Below, piece by piece: positions 18,783-27,528 of a DNA stretch of 64,000 bases. The notes under the pieces are model-generated. The model was not told the origin of the DNA, made no database searches, and saw nothing but the letters and a program-made list of their open reading frames with translations. This DNA comes from Halopiger xanaduensis SH-6. GTDB lineage: Archaea > Halobacteriota > Halobacteria > Halobacteriales > Natrialbaceae. Numbering within the stretch: position 1 is the first letter of the stretch; each line of letters opens with the position of its first letter. A program made the position numbers and the translations under genes. The stretch lies in contig NC_015666.1 in the NCBI RefSeq assembly GCF_000217715.1, forward strand, positions 1,004,270 through 1,068,269. Direction: 5' to 3'.

Positions 18783-19880
18783 CTACCGCGTCAGCGGCTG
18801 ATTGAAGCTCCGCTCGCGCTCCATGACGGTCTCCCAGGTCAGTTCGCACTCGCAGGAGACCTGCTCGAAGACCGACGGATCCTGACGGAGGTCGAAGTCC
18901 TTGATCGCCTTCTGGACGAGGTCGTCGCATTCCGTGCAGTTGTGCGGGCCGCGGTCGGAGCCGTGGCCGACGGGGTCCGAGACGACGATGGCGTCGACGT
19001 CCGCGGTCTCCTCTAAGACGTGGGCGACCGACCAGAGCCACGGCGGCCGGTAGCCGTCGTTGAAGTAGAGTTCGTCGACCATCGTGTAGCGCTGGACGTT
19101 ACAGGGGTTCATCGAGACGGTGTGACAGCCCTCGACGTCGGCGCAGCGCTCGATCGAGGAGATCATGTCCTCGACCGCTTCGGATTCCGTGAGGAAGGGT
19201 GGCTTCATCAGGAGATAGGCCTTGATACCGGCCTCGGCGTCGGCGGCGTCCTCGTTTGCGGCTGCGGCCTCGGCGCAGGCGTCCTCGAAGTCCGCGAAGT
19301 CGAAGTACTTGTTCACGCAGTCGTGGCGCACGCGGTCGGTCGCCGTCTCGAGGCCGATCGCGACGTCGGTGTCGAGCCCGTGCTGGGTGAAGTCGGCGAT
19401 CTTCTCGCGGTCGACGAAGTCGGGCAGGGACTCGACGACGATGCGGTCGCGGTCGCCGAAGGTGTCGGCGATGGCCCGCCGGGTCTCGGCGCCGACCTCG
19501 CGCTCGTCGAGGAAGGAGCCGGAGGTGTAGATCTTGATGAGACCGGCGGGCTCGTCGGCGTTTTCTTCCTCGTGCTCGAGGCAGACCTCGATCTGGTCCA
19601 TCAGGGCCTCGTGGGAGACGGAACCGCCGTCGACGCTCTCGGCGACGTAGCCGCACATGGTGCAGCCGCCGGCGCGCGCCCAGCGGCAGCCGCCGGTGTT
19701 GAGGATGATCGTCAGGCTCCGCTTGACGCCGTCGGGCGTGTTGTCCTCGTCGAGCCAGACCCGGGTCGGCTCGTGGGGATCGTAGCTGGCCTCCTTGCGC
19801 GAGCGGATCTCGCGCATCACTTGGTTGTGGGCGTCCATGCCCTTGCCCTGCTCGTAGACCTCGGGCGTGGGTTGACTCAT
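18783..19880 (-). CDS. Archaeosine synthase radical SAM subunit RaSEA
   Basis: RaSEA acts with ArcS to convert lysine-adducted preQ0 at position 15 of archaeal tRNAs to archaeosine. The 365-residue protein holds the SAM iron-sulfur cluster cysteines C65, C73 and C76 in CRWARAGGCTMC, preceded by ILNTGG. IKIYTSGSFLDEREV, DIAVGLET-like DVAIGLETATDRVRHDCVNK, KAYLLMKPPFLTE and VSMNPCNVQRYTMVDELY are family blocks. A C-terminal HNCTECDDLVQKAI plus CECELTW forms a second, zinc-like cysteine set. Similarity to the older YgiQ/TIGR01210-type annotation is expected. The gene is monocistronic, convergent with the kinase gene. Confidence 0.87.
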   Translation of the reverse strand: MSQPTPEVYEQGKGMDAHNQVMREIRSRKEASYDPHEPTRVWLDEDNTPDGVKRSLTIILNTGGCRWARAGGCTMCGYVAESVDGGSVSHEALMDQIEVCLEHEEENADEPAGLIKIYTSGSFLDEREVGAETRRAIADTFGDRDRIVVESLPDFVDREKIADFTQHGLDTDVAIGLETATDRVRHDCVNKYFDFADFEDACAEAAAANEDAADAEAGIKAYLLMKPPFLTESEAVEDMISSIERCADVEGCHTVSMNPCNVQRYTMVDELYFNDGYRPPWLWSVAHVLEETADVDAIVVSDPVGHGSDRGPHNCTECDDLVQKAIKDFDLRQDPSVFEQVSCECELTWETVMERERSFNQPLTR

Positions 19881-20112
19881 TAGGAGGGCAAAGCGGGTCA
19901 GCGCCTAAAGCGCCTTCGTTGGGATCGCTCGAGCGGGCGGCGACTCAGATCGGCGGTCGCGGCCCAAAGCGAGCCGGTTCGAGTTCCTTCGAGGGTCGAT
20001 GAGAAACACCCTGCGTCGCAGCGCGGTCACGCGCCGCTCCGTCCACCGTTCGTCTCTGGTCGTCTCGGATGCTGACTGCCGGTGCTGGCGGTGCCGTTTG
20101 AGCGGCGACTCG

Positions 20113-20316
20113 TTAGTCGCGTCTCGATCCGAGTCGCATCTCCTTCGTCTCGATCGCGCCGCAGGTCGGACAGACGAACCGGTAGTTGATCCGATTCCCG
20201 GACGTGGTCACCTGCCAGCCGCCATCCTCGTCGAGGTAGCCACATTGCCGGCACTGCAGTTCCGATTTGTCGAACTTCTCGCGGAGCCGCTCGAACGGTG
20301 AACGGTAGGTGCTCAT
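20113..20316 (-). CDS. HVO_0649-type zinc finger protein
   Basis: A 67-residue protein with two CxxC knuckles, LQCRQCGYLDEDGGW and FVCPTCGAIETKEMRL, i.e. a zinc ribbon. It is preceded by the N-terminal phrase YRSPFERLREKFDKSEL seen in this haloarchaeal family. It is probably a nucleic-acid or protein-interaction module; no function is known to me. GTTAATAAC on the minus strand near 20337-20345 sits about 25 bp upstream of the ATG and fits a leaderless promoter. Confidence 0.82.
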   Translation of the reverse strand: MSTYRSPFERLREKFDKSELQCRQCGYLDEDGGWQVTTSGNRINYRFVCPTCGAIETKEMRLGSRRD

Positions 20317-20423
20317 ACATCATCATTTATCGTGCGTGTTATTAACTCCCACGCCTTTGGTTCGATTCGTGATCCGTTCGCTGAGCCACACGGTTCTTAG
20401 GGACGTCTTCCCTACGATGGCCT

Positions 20424-22400
20424 ATGACTAACGCCGACCCCGCGGCGGGTGCCGACGGCGCGTCGCCGGCGGCAACCGCGCTCGAGCGCGTCGTCGCGCC
20501 GGTCGTCGCGGTCGTCGACGGGACGATCGCGTACGCCAACGGCGCGGCCCGCGACGCGTTCGGAATCGACCCCGAGAGCGGTGCGTGCGAGCCGTCGACG
20601 CTCGCGTCGTGGCCGTCGCTCGAGGCGGCGATCGAGGAGACGGTCGTCGGGACCGTCCGAACGGTTGCCCTCGAGGATGCAGAGTACGACGCGCGGGTCC
20701 ACCGCGACGAGGACGGCGCGACGATCGTGTTCGAATCGACCGCCGAATCGGAGACCGTTGCCGATCCAGCGGGTGACCTCGCCGACCCCGAGCCCACGTC
20801 CCCCGCAACGAGCGACCGCGCGGTCAAGGAGCGGGCCCTCGAGGAGGCGCCGGTCGGCATCACGATCTCGGACCCCGATCGCGAGGACAATCCGCTGGTG
20901 TACGTCAACGAGGCCTATCAGGAGATTACGGGCTACAGCTACGACGAGGTCGTCGGACGGAACTGCCGGTTCCTGCAGGGAGGGGACTCGAACCCGGACG
21001 CGATCGCCGAGATGGCGGCCGCGATCGACGAGGACCGCCCTGTCACCGTCGAACTCGAAAACTACCGGAAGGACGGCACCGAGTTCTGGAACGAGGTGAC
21101 GATCGCGCCCGTCCGCAACGACGCCGGCGAGGTCACCAACTACGTCGGCTTCCAGAACGACGTCACCGCGCGCAAGGAGGCCGAACGCGCCCTCGAGCGC
21201 CGCACCGAGGAACTCGAGTACGTCCTCGATCGCGTCGAGGGACTCGTCCGAGACGTCACCGCGTCCGTGGCGGGTTCGACCGACCGGGGGGATCTCGAGG
21301 CTGCGGTCTGTGAGCGTATCGCCGAGGAATCGGCCTACGACGGCGTCTGGATCGGCGAGCGCAATCCCGCGACGGGAACGATCGATGTTCGTTCGCGCGT
21401 GGATGCCGGCGCGAGTGCGGCGGACGGTCCTGTGGACAGGGACGCCGACTCGATCCCGGCCGACGGCGATCACCCGGCCGCCGCAGCGCTCTCGAGCGAT
21501 GATGTCGCCGTCGGAACCGTCGACGGAGCGTCCCTGGCCGCGTTTCCCCTGCGCTACAACGAGATCGAGTACGGCGTCCTGACGGTTCGCCTCGCCGACG
21601 GCACAGACGTCGACGAGCGCGAATCGGCGATCCTCTCGGCGCTCGCCCGGGCGATCGCCAGCGGGATCAACGCCCGCGAAACCAGCCGCGTGCTCGCGAC
21701 CGACGCAGTCGTCGCGGTCGAACTCGAGGTCCGCGACCGTCAGGTCGCGCCGGTCGCGCTCTCGGCCGACGCGGACTGCCGGCTCGAGTATCGTCGCTCG
21801 GTCCACCGAACCGGCGAGACCAGCGACGGGGACGGGCAGGAACGAACGACCTCGCTGTTTACCGTCACCGGCGCCAGCGCCGCGGAACTCACCGACGCCG
21901 CCGCGGAGCTGCCGAACGTCGACTGTCGAATCGTCGTCGAACGTGAGAACGGCTGTCTGATCGAACTCGAGCGGGACGACGACCTCGTCGGCTGGCTCTC
22001 CGAACGCGGCGTCCGCACCCGCGCCATCGAGGCGGAAGACGGCCGCGCCAGCGTCACGCTTGAGCTCCCCCGCTCAGCGAACGTCCGGTCGATCGTCGAG
22101 GGGCTCGAGGATCGCTACGAGGGAACCGACGTGCGCTCGTTCCAGCAGCGCGACCGCAGCGGCGATACGCGCCAGGAGTTCGCCGGACGACTCGAGGACG
22201 ACCTTACCGAGCGCCAACTGGACGCGTTACGGCGTGCCTATCTCGGCGGCTACTTCGAGTGGCCCCGGCCGACGACCGGCGAGGAACTCGCCCAGTCGAT
22301 GGACGTCTCGCGGCCGACGTTCCACGAGCACCTGCGGACCGCCGAGGCGAAACTGTGTCGTGCGTTCTTCGACGACGCCGGCGCAAACGAGTCCGCGTAG
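20424..22400 (+). CDS. LOV-GAF-HTH10 (Bat-like) light/redox regulator
   Basis: A 658-residue transcriptional regulator. A degenerate N-terminal PAS (about 15-105) is followed by a PAS of LOV type (about 135-255). The flavin-cysteinyl adduct residue C181 lies in GRNCRFLQ, with NPDAIAEM and ENYRKDGTEFWNEV after it, all typical LOV marks. A coiled linker leads to a GAF domain (about 275-420), a bacterio-opsin-activator extension, and a C-terminal HTH-10 domain (LTERQLDALRRAYLGGYFEW, then SMDVSRPTFHEHLRTAE). Blue-light sensing is therefore plausible; the target genes are not evident. CTTAGG near 20395-20400 can act as TATA for a leaderless ATG 20424. The overall layout is that of Bat-family activators. 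Confidence 0.9.
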   Translation: MTNADPAAGADGASPAATALERVVAPVVAVVDGTIAYANGAARDAFGIDPESGACEPSTLASWPSLEAAIEETVVGTVRTVALEDAEYDARVHRDEDGATIVFESTAESETVADPAGDLADPEPTSPATSDRAVKERALEEAPVGITISDPDREDNPLVYVNEAYQEITGYSYDEVVGRNCRFLQGGDSNPDAIAEMAAAIDEDRPVTVELENYRKDGTEFWNEVTIAPVRNDAGEVTNYVGFQNDVTARKEAERALERRTEELEYVLDRVEGLVRDVTASVAGSTDRGDLEAAVCERIAEESAYDGVWIGERNPATGTIDVRSRVDAGASAADGPVDRDADSIPADGDHPAAAALSSDDVAVGTVDGASLAAFPLRYNEIEYGVLTVRLADGTDVDERESAILSALARAIASGINARETSRVLATDAVVAVELEVRDRQVAPVALSADADCRLEYRRSVHRTGETSDGDGQERTTSLFTVTGASAAELTDAAAELPNVDCRIVVERENGCLIELERDDDLVGWLSERGVRTRAIEAEDGRASVTLELPRSANVRSIVEGLEDRYEGTDVRSFQQRDRSGDTRQEFAGRLEDDLTERQLDALRRAYLGGYFEWPRPTTGEELAQSMDVSRPTFHEHLRTAEAKLCRAFFDDAGANESA

Positions 22401-22504
22401 TCGCCGCCCACAGCGTCTGAACCCGCGGTTACCGACCTGTAGTCCGTTCTTAGCCCCGCGGACGGTCGCCAGCGTTTATGTACCCGGTCGTGATAGCCGG
22501 CGGT

Positions 22505-22690
22505 ATGCTCGAGCACGCAATGCCGTTGCAGGGCGGCGGCGGGTTCCTGTACTGGGCGATCGTGTTCTTCGTCCTCGCGATCATCGCCGCGGCCGTCGGT
22601 GCACGGGGCGTTGCAGGGGTATCGATGGAGATCGCGCGGATCTTCGTGTTGATCTTCATTATCCTCGCGATCGTGGCGTTGCTGTTATAG
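22505..22690 (+). CDS. DUF1328 small membrane protein
   Basis: 61 residues with two membrane helices: [20 protein letters not shown] and an [19 protein letters not shown] stretch. The pair is joined by RGVAGVSME, which fits DUF1328 (YtjA-like), a tiny two-helix family of unknown role. ATG 22505 is favoured over 22478 because TTTATGTA at 22475-22482 lies at TATA distance for a leaderless start there. A T-rich CTGCTTTTGATT just after the gene may end transcription. Confidence 0.8.
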   Translation: MLEHAMPLQGGGGFLYWAIVFFVLAIIAAAVGARGVAGVSMEIARIFVLIFIILAIVALLL

Positions 22691-22846
22691 CTGCGGAGAG
22701 CATCCGCTCCGGGCTGCTTTTGATTGTGACGCGGTCGCAGTAAGGACGGGTCGTTACGAGCGCGCAGTTCTTGCCGACCGGTCGCTCGAGCGGGATCCCC
22801 GTCCCGCCGCTGACAATTCAGTCAGATGGAGCGATCGACCCGGCGG

Positions 22847-22892
22847 GGTGTTAATCACTTGTGGTTACTGGCGGTTGGGAACTACTAACACC
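22847..22892 (+). promoter_or_regulatory. Paired inverted repeats in the AOR promoter
   Basis: GGTGTTA (22847-22853) and TAACACC (22886-22892) are perfect inverted copies separated by 32 bp. Inside, TAATCAC-TT-GTGGTTA (22852-22867) is a near-palindrome with one G-T mismatch overlapping the probable TATA (GTGTTAATC). Predicted transcription start near 22879 leaves a leader of about 47 nt with a GAGGGG Shine-Dalgarno at 22914-22919. This arrangement suggests regulator control of the AOR gene. Confidence 0.45.
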
Positions 22893-22925
22893 GTAGAGGG
22901 CGTACTGTAACAAGAGGGGTTTATC

Positions 22926-24863
22926 ATGACAGAACTCGGCGGTTTCCAAGACAGGGTCGCTCGCATCGACCTCTCGGACGGGGACGTCGCGTACGAGTCG
23001 ATCGACGACGAGGACGCGAAGAAGTATATCGGTGCGCGCGGCCTCGGGGTGAAGTACGTATTCGAACAGGGACCGGACGTCGATCCGCTCGGACCCGACA
23101 ACCTGCTGGCCTTCATGAACGGGCCGCTGTCGGGCACGCAGGTAACGATGAGCGGCCGGATCGCCGTCTGCACCAAGTCGCCGCTGACCGGCACCGTCAC
23201 CGACAGTCACCAGGGCGGTTGGTCCGGCGCGCGACTCAAGTGGTCCGGCTTCGACGGCCTGCTTTTCGAGGGTCAGGCCGACGAACCGGTCTACGCCTTC
23301 GTCGAGGACGGCGAGGTCGAACTTCGGGACGCGTCCCACCTCTGGGGGATGGGCTTCCACGAGGCTCGCGACGCGATCGAAGAGGAGGTCGACGGCTCCT
23401 ACGGCAAGAACCTGAGCATCATGGGGATCGGCCCCGGCGGCGAGAACCAGGTTCGCTACGCCACGATCATGAACGAGGACGACCGCGCCTCGGGTCGCGG
23501 CGGGGTCGGCTGCGTCGCCGGCTCGAAGAACCTCAAGGCGGTCGTCGTCAAATCGGGCACGAAGATGCCCAAACCCGCGGACAAGGAGACGTTCATGGAG
23601 GGCCACCAGCAGGCCATGCAGGTCATCCAGGAGTCGGACGTCACCGCGCCCAACGAGGGCGGGCTCTCGAAGTTCGGCACCAACGTCCTCATGAACCTCA
23701 CCGAGGAGATGTCTGGGCTCCCGACCCGCAACGGGAAGTACACTTCGACGCGGGACGCCCGCGAGGACGGCTTCGCCGGCGACGAGTTCGACTCCGAGCA
23801 GGTCTCCGGCGAGAACGTTCGCGAGAACATCCTCGTCGACGAACCCACGTGTCACTCCTGTCCCGTCGCCTGCAAGAAGGAAGTCGAAGTCCAGACGATG
23901 CACAAGGGCGAGGAGATGAACGTCCGGACGGAGTCCTACGAGTACGAGTCCGCGTTCGCGCTGGGCCCCAACTCCGGTCACACCGAGCGCGACGACATCG
24001 CGCTGATGATCGACCGCTGTAACGACATGGGCGTCGACACCATCGAGGTCGGCAACATGATGGCGATGGCCATGGAGATGACCGAGGAGGGCAAACTCGA
24101 GGACTTAGACCACGACATGGACTGGGGCGACTCCGAGGAGATGGTCGACATGATCGAGCGGATCGCCCACCGCGAGACCGACCTCGCGGACCTGCTGGCC
24201 GAGGGCGCCGACCGTATCGCAGAGCAGATGGACGCCCACGAGAACTCCCTGGCCGTCAAGGGCCAGACCATCCCCGCCTACGACCCGCGCTGCATGAAGG
24301 GGATGGGCATCGGCTACGCCACCTCGAACCGCGGGGCCTGCCACCTGCGCGGCTACACGCCCGCCGCCGAAATTCTCGGCATCCCCGAGAAGGTCGATCC
24401 CTACGAGTGGGAGGGCAAGGGCGAACTGACCGCGGAGTTCCAGGACCTGCACGCCATCAGCGACTCCTTCGACATCTGCAAGTTCAACGCCTTCGCGGAG
24501 GGCATCGAGGAGTACGTCCTCCAGTACAACGGCATGACCGGCCTGGACGTCTCCGAGGACGAGCTGATGGAGGCCGGCGAGCGCGTCTACAACTTAGAGC
24601 GCTACTACAACAACCTCGCCGGCTTCGACGGCTCCGACGATTCGCTGCCGGACCGGTTCCTGCCGGACGGCATCCCCGGCCAGGGCGCCAGCGAGGGCGA
24701 GCACTGCGAACTCGAGCCGATGAAAGAGGAGTACTACGACTACCGCGGCTGGGTCGACGGCGTCGTGCCCGACGAGAAACTCGACGAACTCGACATCGAA
24801 GTCGGTCCAGGGACGGGCGTCAGCGCCGGCGACGGCGCGGCGGCGGCTCCGAGCGACGACTAA
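22926..24863 (+). CDS. Aldehyde ferredoxin oxidoreductase family enzyme
   Basis: A tungsten-bispterin enzyme family that oxidises aldehydes to acids using ferredoxin. The 645-residue protein has the N-terminal pterin-binding domain (ARGLGVKYVFE, FMNGPLSGTQVTMSGR, TDSHQGGWSGARLKWSGFDGL shown in part) and GRGGVGCVAGSKNLKAVVV. The cluster ligands are C309, C312 and C316 (CHSCPVAC) plus C518 in FDICKF. MKGMGIGYATSNRGACHLRG binds the second pterin. The length fits the family (about 600-640). It is monocistronic, with no adjacent ferredoxin or cofactor gene. The substrate cannot be told; haloarchaeal members differ from the hyperthermophile enzymes and several are orphan paralogues. Confidence 0.9.
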   Translation: MTELGGFQDRVARIDLSDGDVAYESIDDEDAKKYIGARGLGVKYVFEQGPDVDPLGPDNLLAFMNGPLSGTQVTMSGRIAVCTKSPLTGTVTDSHQGGWSGARLKWSGFDGLLFEGQADEPVYAFVEDGEVELRDASHLWGMGFHEARDAIEEEVDGSYGKNLSIMGIGPGGENQVRYATIMNEDDRASGRGGVGCVAGSKNLKAVVVKSGTKMPKPADKETFMEGHQQAMQVIQESDVTAPNEGGLSKFGTNVLMNLTEEMSGLPTRNGKYTSTRDAREDGFAGDEFDSEQVSGENVRENILVDEPTCHSCPVACKKEVEVQTMHKGEEMNVRTESYEYESAFALGPNSGHTERDDIALMIDRCNDMGVDTIEVGNMMAMAMEMTEEGKLEDLDHDMDWGDSEEMVDMIERIAHRETDLADLLAEGADRIAEQMDAHENSLAVKGQTIPAYDPRCMKGMGIGYATSNRGACHLRGYTPAAEILGIPEKVDPYEWEGKGELTAEFQDLHAISDSFDICKFNAFAEGIEEYVLQYNGMTGLDVSEDELMEAGERVYNLERYYNNLAGFDGSDDSLPDRFLPDGIPGQGASEGEHCELEPMKEEYYDYRGWVDGVVPDEKLDELDIEVGPGTGVSAGDGAAAAPSDD

Positions 24864-25134
24864 GCAGATCGACGAGCGACGCCGGGTCCTGTCCCATCGG
24901 CCCGTCGTTCACGCGGTTCCCACCACTGCAATTTTCTTTCGATGCACACTCCGTCCAGCCGACGGTCTCCGCACCGCCAACCGCGGTCCTTATTTCTCAG
25001 TAGCGTACTCGAGACGAGATCGAGACGAGAATCAGCATCGAATCACCAACCGGAACCGCTCGAGGCGTCCGCTACGACGTCACCCGAGCAGTGGTGTGTG
25101 GACGGTCGCGGTCACGTCGATCGGTCGTCGGTCG

Positions 25135-25539
25135 TCAGTCGCCGGCGACGGGCTGGGCGGAGCTCGCGTTGGTGTTCGTGCTCGAATCGCCGTCGGCCTC
25201 CGGGCTCGTCATCTCGATCTCGACGCCGCCGTCGGCGACGGAGACGACGACGTCGTCGAACGAGCGGCGGTACTCGGTCGCGTGCTTGCCGGAGGTGTTG
25301 ATCCGGACGCGCTCCTCGACGAGGTCGGCTTCGGTGAGCATCTCGACCTTGCGGTAGGCGGTCGAGGTCGGGATGTCGCACTGCTCGGAGAGTTCGGTCG
25401 CGGTCAGCGACTCGTCGCTCGTCGCCTCCAGGATGGCCCTGCAGGCGTCGTCGTCGAGCGCGGCGAGCACGTGCTGGGGGTCGGCGGTGTCTTCCTCGCG
25501 GGGCCATCCTCGCTTCACGTTGGAGTTCGTAGCGGACAT
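25135..25539 (-). CDS. ArsR-like winged-helix transcriptional regulator
   Basis: 134 residues: a compact wHTH (DPQHVLAALDDDACRAILEA, then LTATELSEQCDIPTSTAYRK, then VEMLTEADLVEERVRI), where IPTSTAYRKVEML is the recognition helix. A beta-wing ends in GKHATEYRRSFDDVVVSVADGGVEI, quoted in part. The acidic, Ser/Asn-rich tail is disordered. Such small single-domain HTH proteins are frequent in haloarchaea; the ligand is unknown. It diverges from the HTH-10 gene across 250 bp carrying a CTTTATATGG box at about 25600-25609, useful to either direction. Confidence 0.82.
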   Translation of the reverse strand: MSATNSNVKRGWPREEDTADPQHVLAALDDDACRAILEATSDESLTATELSEQCDIPTSTAYRKVEMLTEADLVEERVRINTSGKHATEYRRSFDDVVVSVADGGVEIEMTSPEADGDSSTNTNASSAQPVAGD

Positions 25540-25791
25540 CGTTCACTTTCTAGTATCCACCGGACCCCCTCCAAACGAGTCCCAATAAATACAGGGTGCT
25601 TTATATGGGGTGTCAGAATTCGGCGCTCGAGCGGTGTGGCGGCTGTTCTCACGGAGGTCGAAACCGGATACTGACAGTGAGTATTCGATCTCGGTAACCG
25701 CAGTTGCGTATCTGGACTCGCCACTGAGGGGCAGTCCCACCAAATGGCCCGTCCCGCAGGGTTTAGGTTTCCCCGCACTTCAGATACGGCC

Positions 25792-26460
25792 GTGCCGTCG
25801 GGGATACGCGCCGAAGTGAAACTCGAGGATCCGCCCCACTGCGTCGTCGCGCAGGCGTCCGGCGAGACCGGCGGAAAGGTCCAGTCGGTCTCCAAGAGCG
25901 TCAACCCGGACGCGCCCGAGCGCGTCACCGAGGAGTTCATGCTCGAGGCCGAGGAGTACCCCGAAGACGACGAGTTCGACGTCGACGCCGACCTCGAGTC
26001 GGTCTTCGCCTACGGCTCGAGTTCGGTCTACCGGTTTCAGCGCGAGCTCGGACGGGGCTGTCCCTGCGAGATCGTCGAGGGGTTCGACTGCCCCGTCGTC
26101 GACGTCCGCACGCAGGGGACGGCGCTGTATTTGACCTTCCACGCGCCGGACATGCAGGGGCTGCAGGCGATCATCGGCGAACTACAGGCCAAGTGCGAGA
26201 ACCTCGACGTCCAGCGCCTGCTGCAGTCCCAGCAGGACCACGCCGAGCAGAACCTCGTCTTCGTCGACCGCAGCACGCTGACCGACCGCCAGCTCGAGGT
26301 GCTCGAGACGGCCCACCGGATGGGCTACTTCGAGCACCCCAAGCGGGCCAACGCGGGGGAGGTCGCCGAGGAACTGGGGATCACGAGCACGACGTTCACC
26401 GAACACCTCGCCGCGGCCCAGACGAAGCTCCTGAACGCGATCCTCGACCGCGAGGGATAG
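25792..26460 (+). CDS. HTH-10 (Bat-type) transcriptional regulator
   Basis: 222 residues from GTG 25792. The N-terminal ligand-type domain (RAEVKLEDPPHCVVAQASGE, then VYRFQRELGRGCPCEIVEGF) includes the cysteine pair CPC, and a C-terminal HTH-10 reads LTDRQLEVLETAHRMGYFEH, then AEELGITSTTFTEHLAAAQT. Members of this family regulate diverse metabolic genes, e.g. DMSO respiration. The CPC pair suggests metal or redox sensing, but that is inference. The frame is open from 25744; GTG 25792 is preferred because GTTTAGGTTT (25761-25770) provides a TATA about 27 bp upstream and MPSGIRAE is the usual beginning of such proteins. Confidence 0.83.
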   Translation: MPSGIRAEVKLEDPPHCVVAQASGETGGKVQSVSKSVNPDAPERVTEEFMLEAEEYPEDDEFDVDADLESVFAYGSSSVYRFQRELGRGCPCEIVEGFDCPVVDVRTQGTALYLTFHAPDMQGLQAIIGELQAKCENLDVQRLLQSQQDHAEQNLVFVDRSTLTDRQLEVLETAHRMGYFEHPKRANAGEVAEELGITSTTFTEHLAAAQTKLLNAILDREG

Positions 26461-26587
26461 CTCCTCCCCCAAGAAGGCTTCGGGAACTACAGGGTCCTCG
26501 CACCGAACCGCAACCCTATATATAGTGGACGCACAGCTATGAACGTAGCCGATCCATACCGGATACAACCCGAGTCGTCACGAGCAC

Positions 26588-26737
26588 ATGAGTAGATACG
26601 AATTCACCTGTCCCGAGTGCGGCCAAGAAATCGAGGTCAACGAGTCGATGCGGGAGGCGACGCTCTCCCACGGCTGTCCGGTCTGCGGCGCCGACGTCTC
26701 CGAGGCGGCGTTCGCCGCGAAGCAACAGACCAACTGA
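26588..26737 (+). CDS. Small zinc-ribbon protein, 49 residues
   Basis: ATG 26588 to TGA 26735-26737 encodes a 49-residue protein with two perfect CxxC knuckles: YEFTCPECGQEIEVNES and HGCPVCGADVSEAAF. The 19-residue spacing and acidic content mark a rubredoxin-like zinc ribbon common in haloarchaea (DUF7560-type as I recall). A strong CTATATATAG box at 26516-26525 predicts transcription start near 26546 and a leader of about 40 nt. Function unknown. Confidence 0.83.
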   Translation: MSRYEFTCPECGQEIEVNESMREATLSHGCPVCGADVSEAAFAAKQQTN

Positions 26738-26943
26738 TAGAATCGCCGCCGACGCGCACCGTCTCGAGCCCCGCAGCGATATCGATCGGTTCCGTCCGTC
26801 AGGCGAGGTCTCAGTCGCTACGGGATTCGCATTCGACTCTCCGTTACTCTCCTCTACATTCCGAACCCCAAGCCCTTCCGTTCCGCCTGATCTCCGACCT
26901 CGATCTCAGAACGTAGAACGTACCGTCTCCCCGACTCGGGCCC

Positions 26944-27396
26944 TCATTCCGCGCGGTCGATCTCGGTTCGCCGACCGTTGAGCGAGTCCGGCACGAATCG
27001 GTAGAGTTCGATGTTCAGATCCTTCTTCCCCTCCGCCCAGATCTCGAACAGCGGCCGCTTCGCCTCGCCGTACTGGGCGATCTGGTCCGGCGTGAGATCC
27101 GCCGGATCGATCTCCTCGAGGGTTCCGGTGGCGATGACGCTTCGATAGGTCGAGTCGGCCTCGGTGTAGACGACGAGCCGCGCCTGGGGCGACGAGCTGA
27201 GGAACTCGCGCTTTTCGCTGTCCGGCGTCGATACCAGCCGCATGTAGAACTCGCGGTCGTCCTCGTCGTAGCCGTACGAGATCGGAATCGCGTACGGTTC
27301 GTCGGTGCGCGCGAGCGACAGCACCCCCGTCTCGTGCCGGCCGAGGAAATCGTCGATCTCCTCGTCGGTCATGTCGGTCTCCTTGTCGATGGCCAT
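26944..27396 (-). CDS. Pyridoxamine 5'-phosphate oxidase-like flavoprotein
   Basis: The 150-residue split-barrel protein of the PPOX/FMN-binding class begins MAIDKETDMTDEEIDDFLGR. GVLSLARTDEPYAIPISYGY is the first barrel strand pair, YMRLVSTPDSEKREFLSSSP and ARLVVYTEADSTYRSVIATG the flavin-phosphate contact region. Haloarchaeal paralogues bind FMN or F420 and reduce small substrates; this one is not canonical PdxH (too short, lacking the PLP arm). The frame extends to 27498, but ATG 27396 gives the family start. Monocistronic; convergent context with no partner. Confidence 0.83.
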   Translation of the reverse strand: MAIDKETDMTDEEIDDFLGRHETGVLSLARTDEPYAIPISYGYDEDDREFYMRLVSTPDSEKREFLSSSPQARLVVYTEADSTYRSVIATGTLEEIDPADLTPDQIAQYGEAKRPLFEIWAEGKKDLNIELYRFVPDSLNGRRTEIDRAE

Positions 27397-27528
27397 CGTC
27401 TCAGTGTCTTGGCAAAGGTGAATCAGTATCTTTAGCGTTGTCATCGACTTCGAGCCGCGCGGCCGATCCGATCTTGCGGTCCGCGGCCAAACCCGCAACC
27501 CGCGAGTCCAACCGCCGCCGCTCGATCG

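Noticed and set aside
25610-25819. 69-codon plus-strand frame near a TATA box
   Set aside because: Overlaps the promoter and start of the HTH-10 gene, with no family features; the TATA distance is wrong.
26539-26595. 18-codon leader frame ending over the zinc-ribbon ATG
   Set aside because: The TATA at 26516-26525 predicts transcription starting near 26546, after its ATG.
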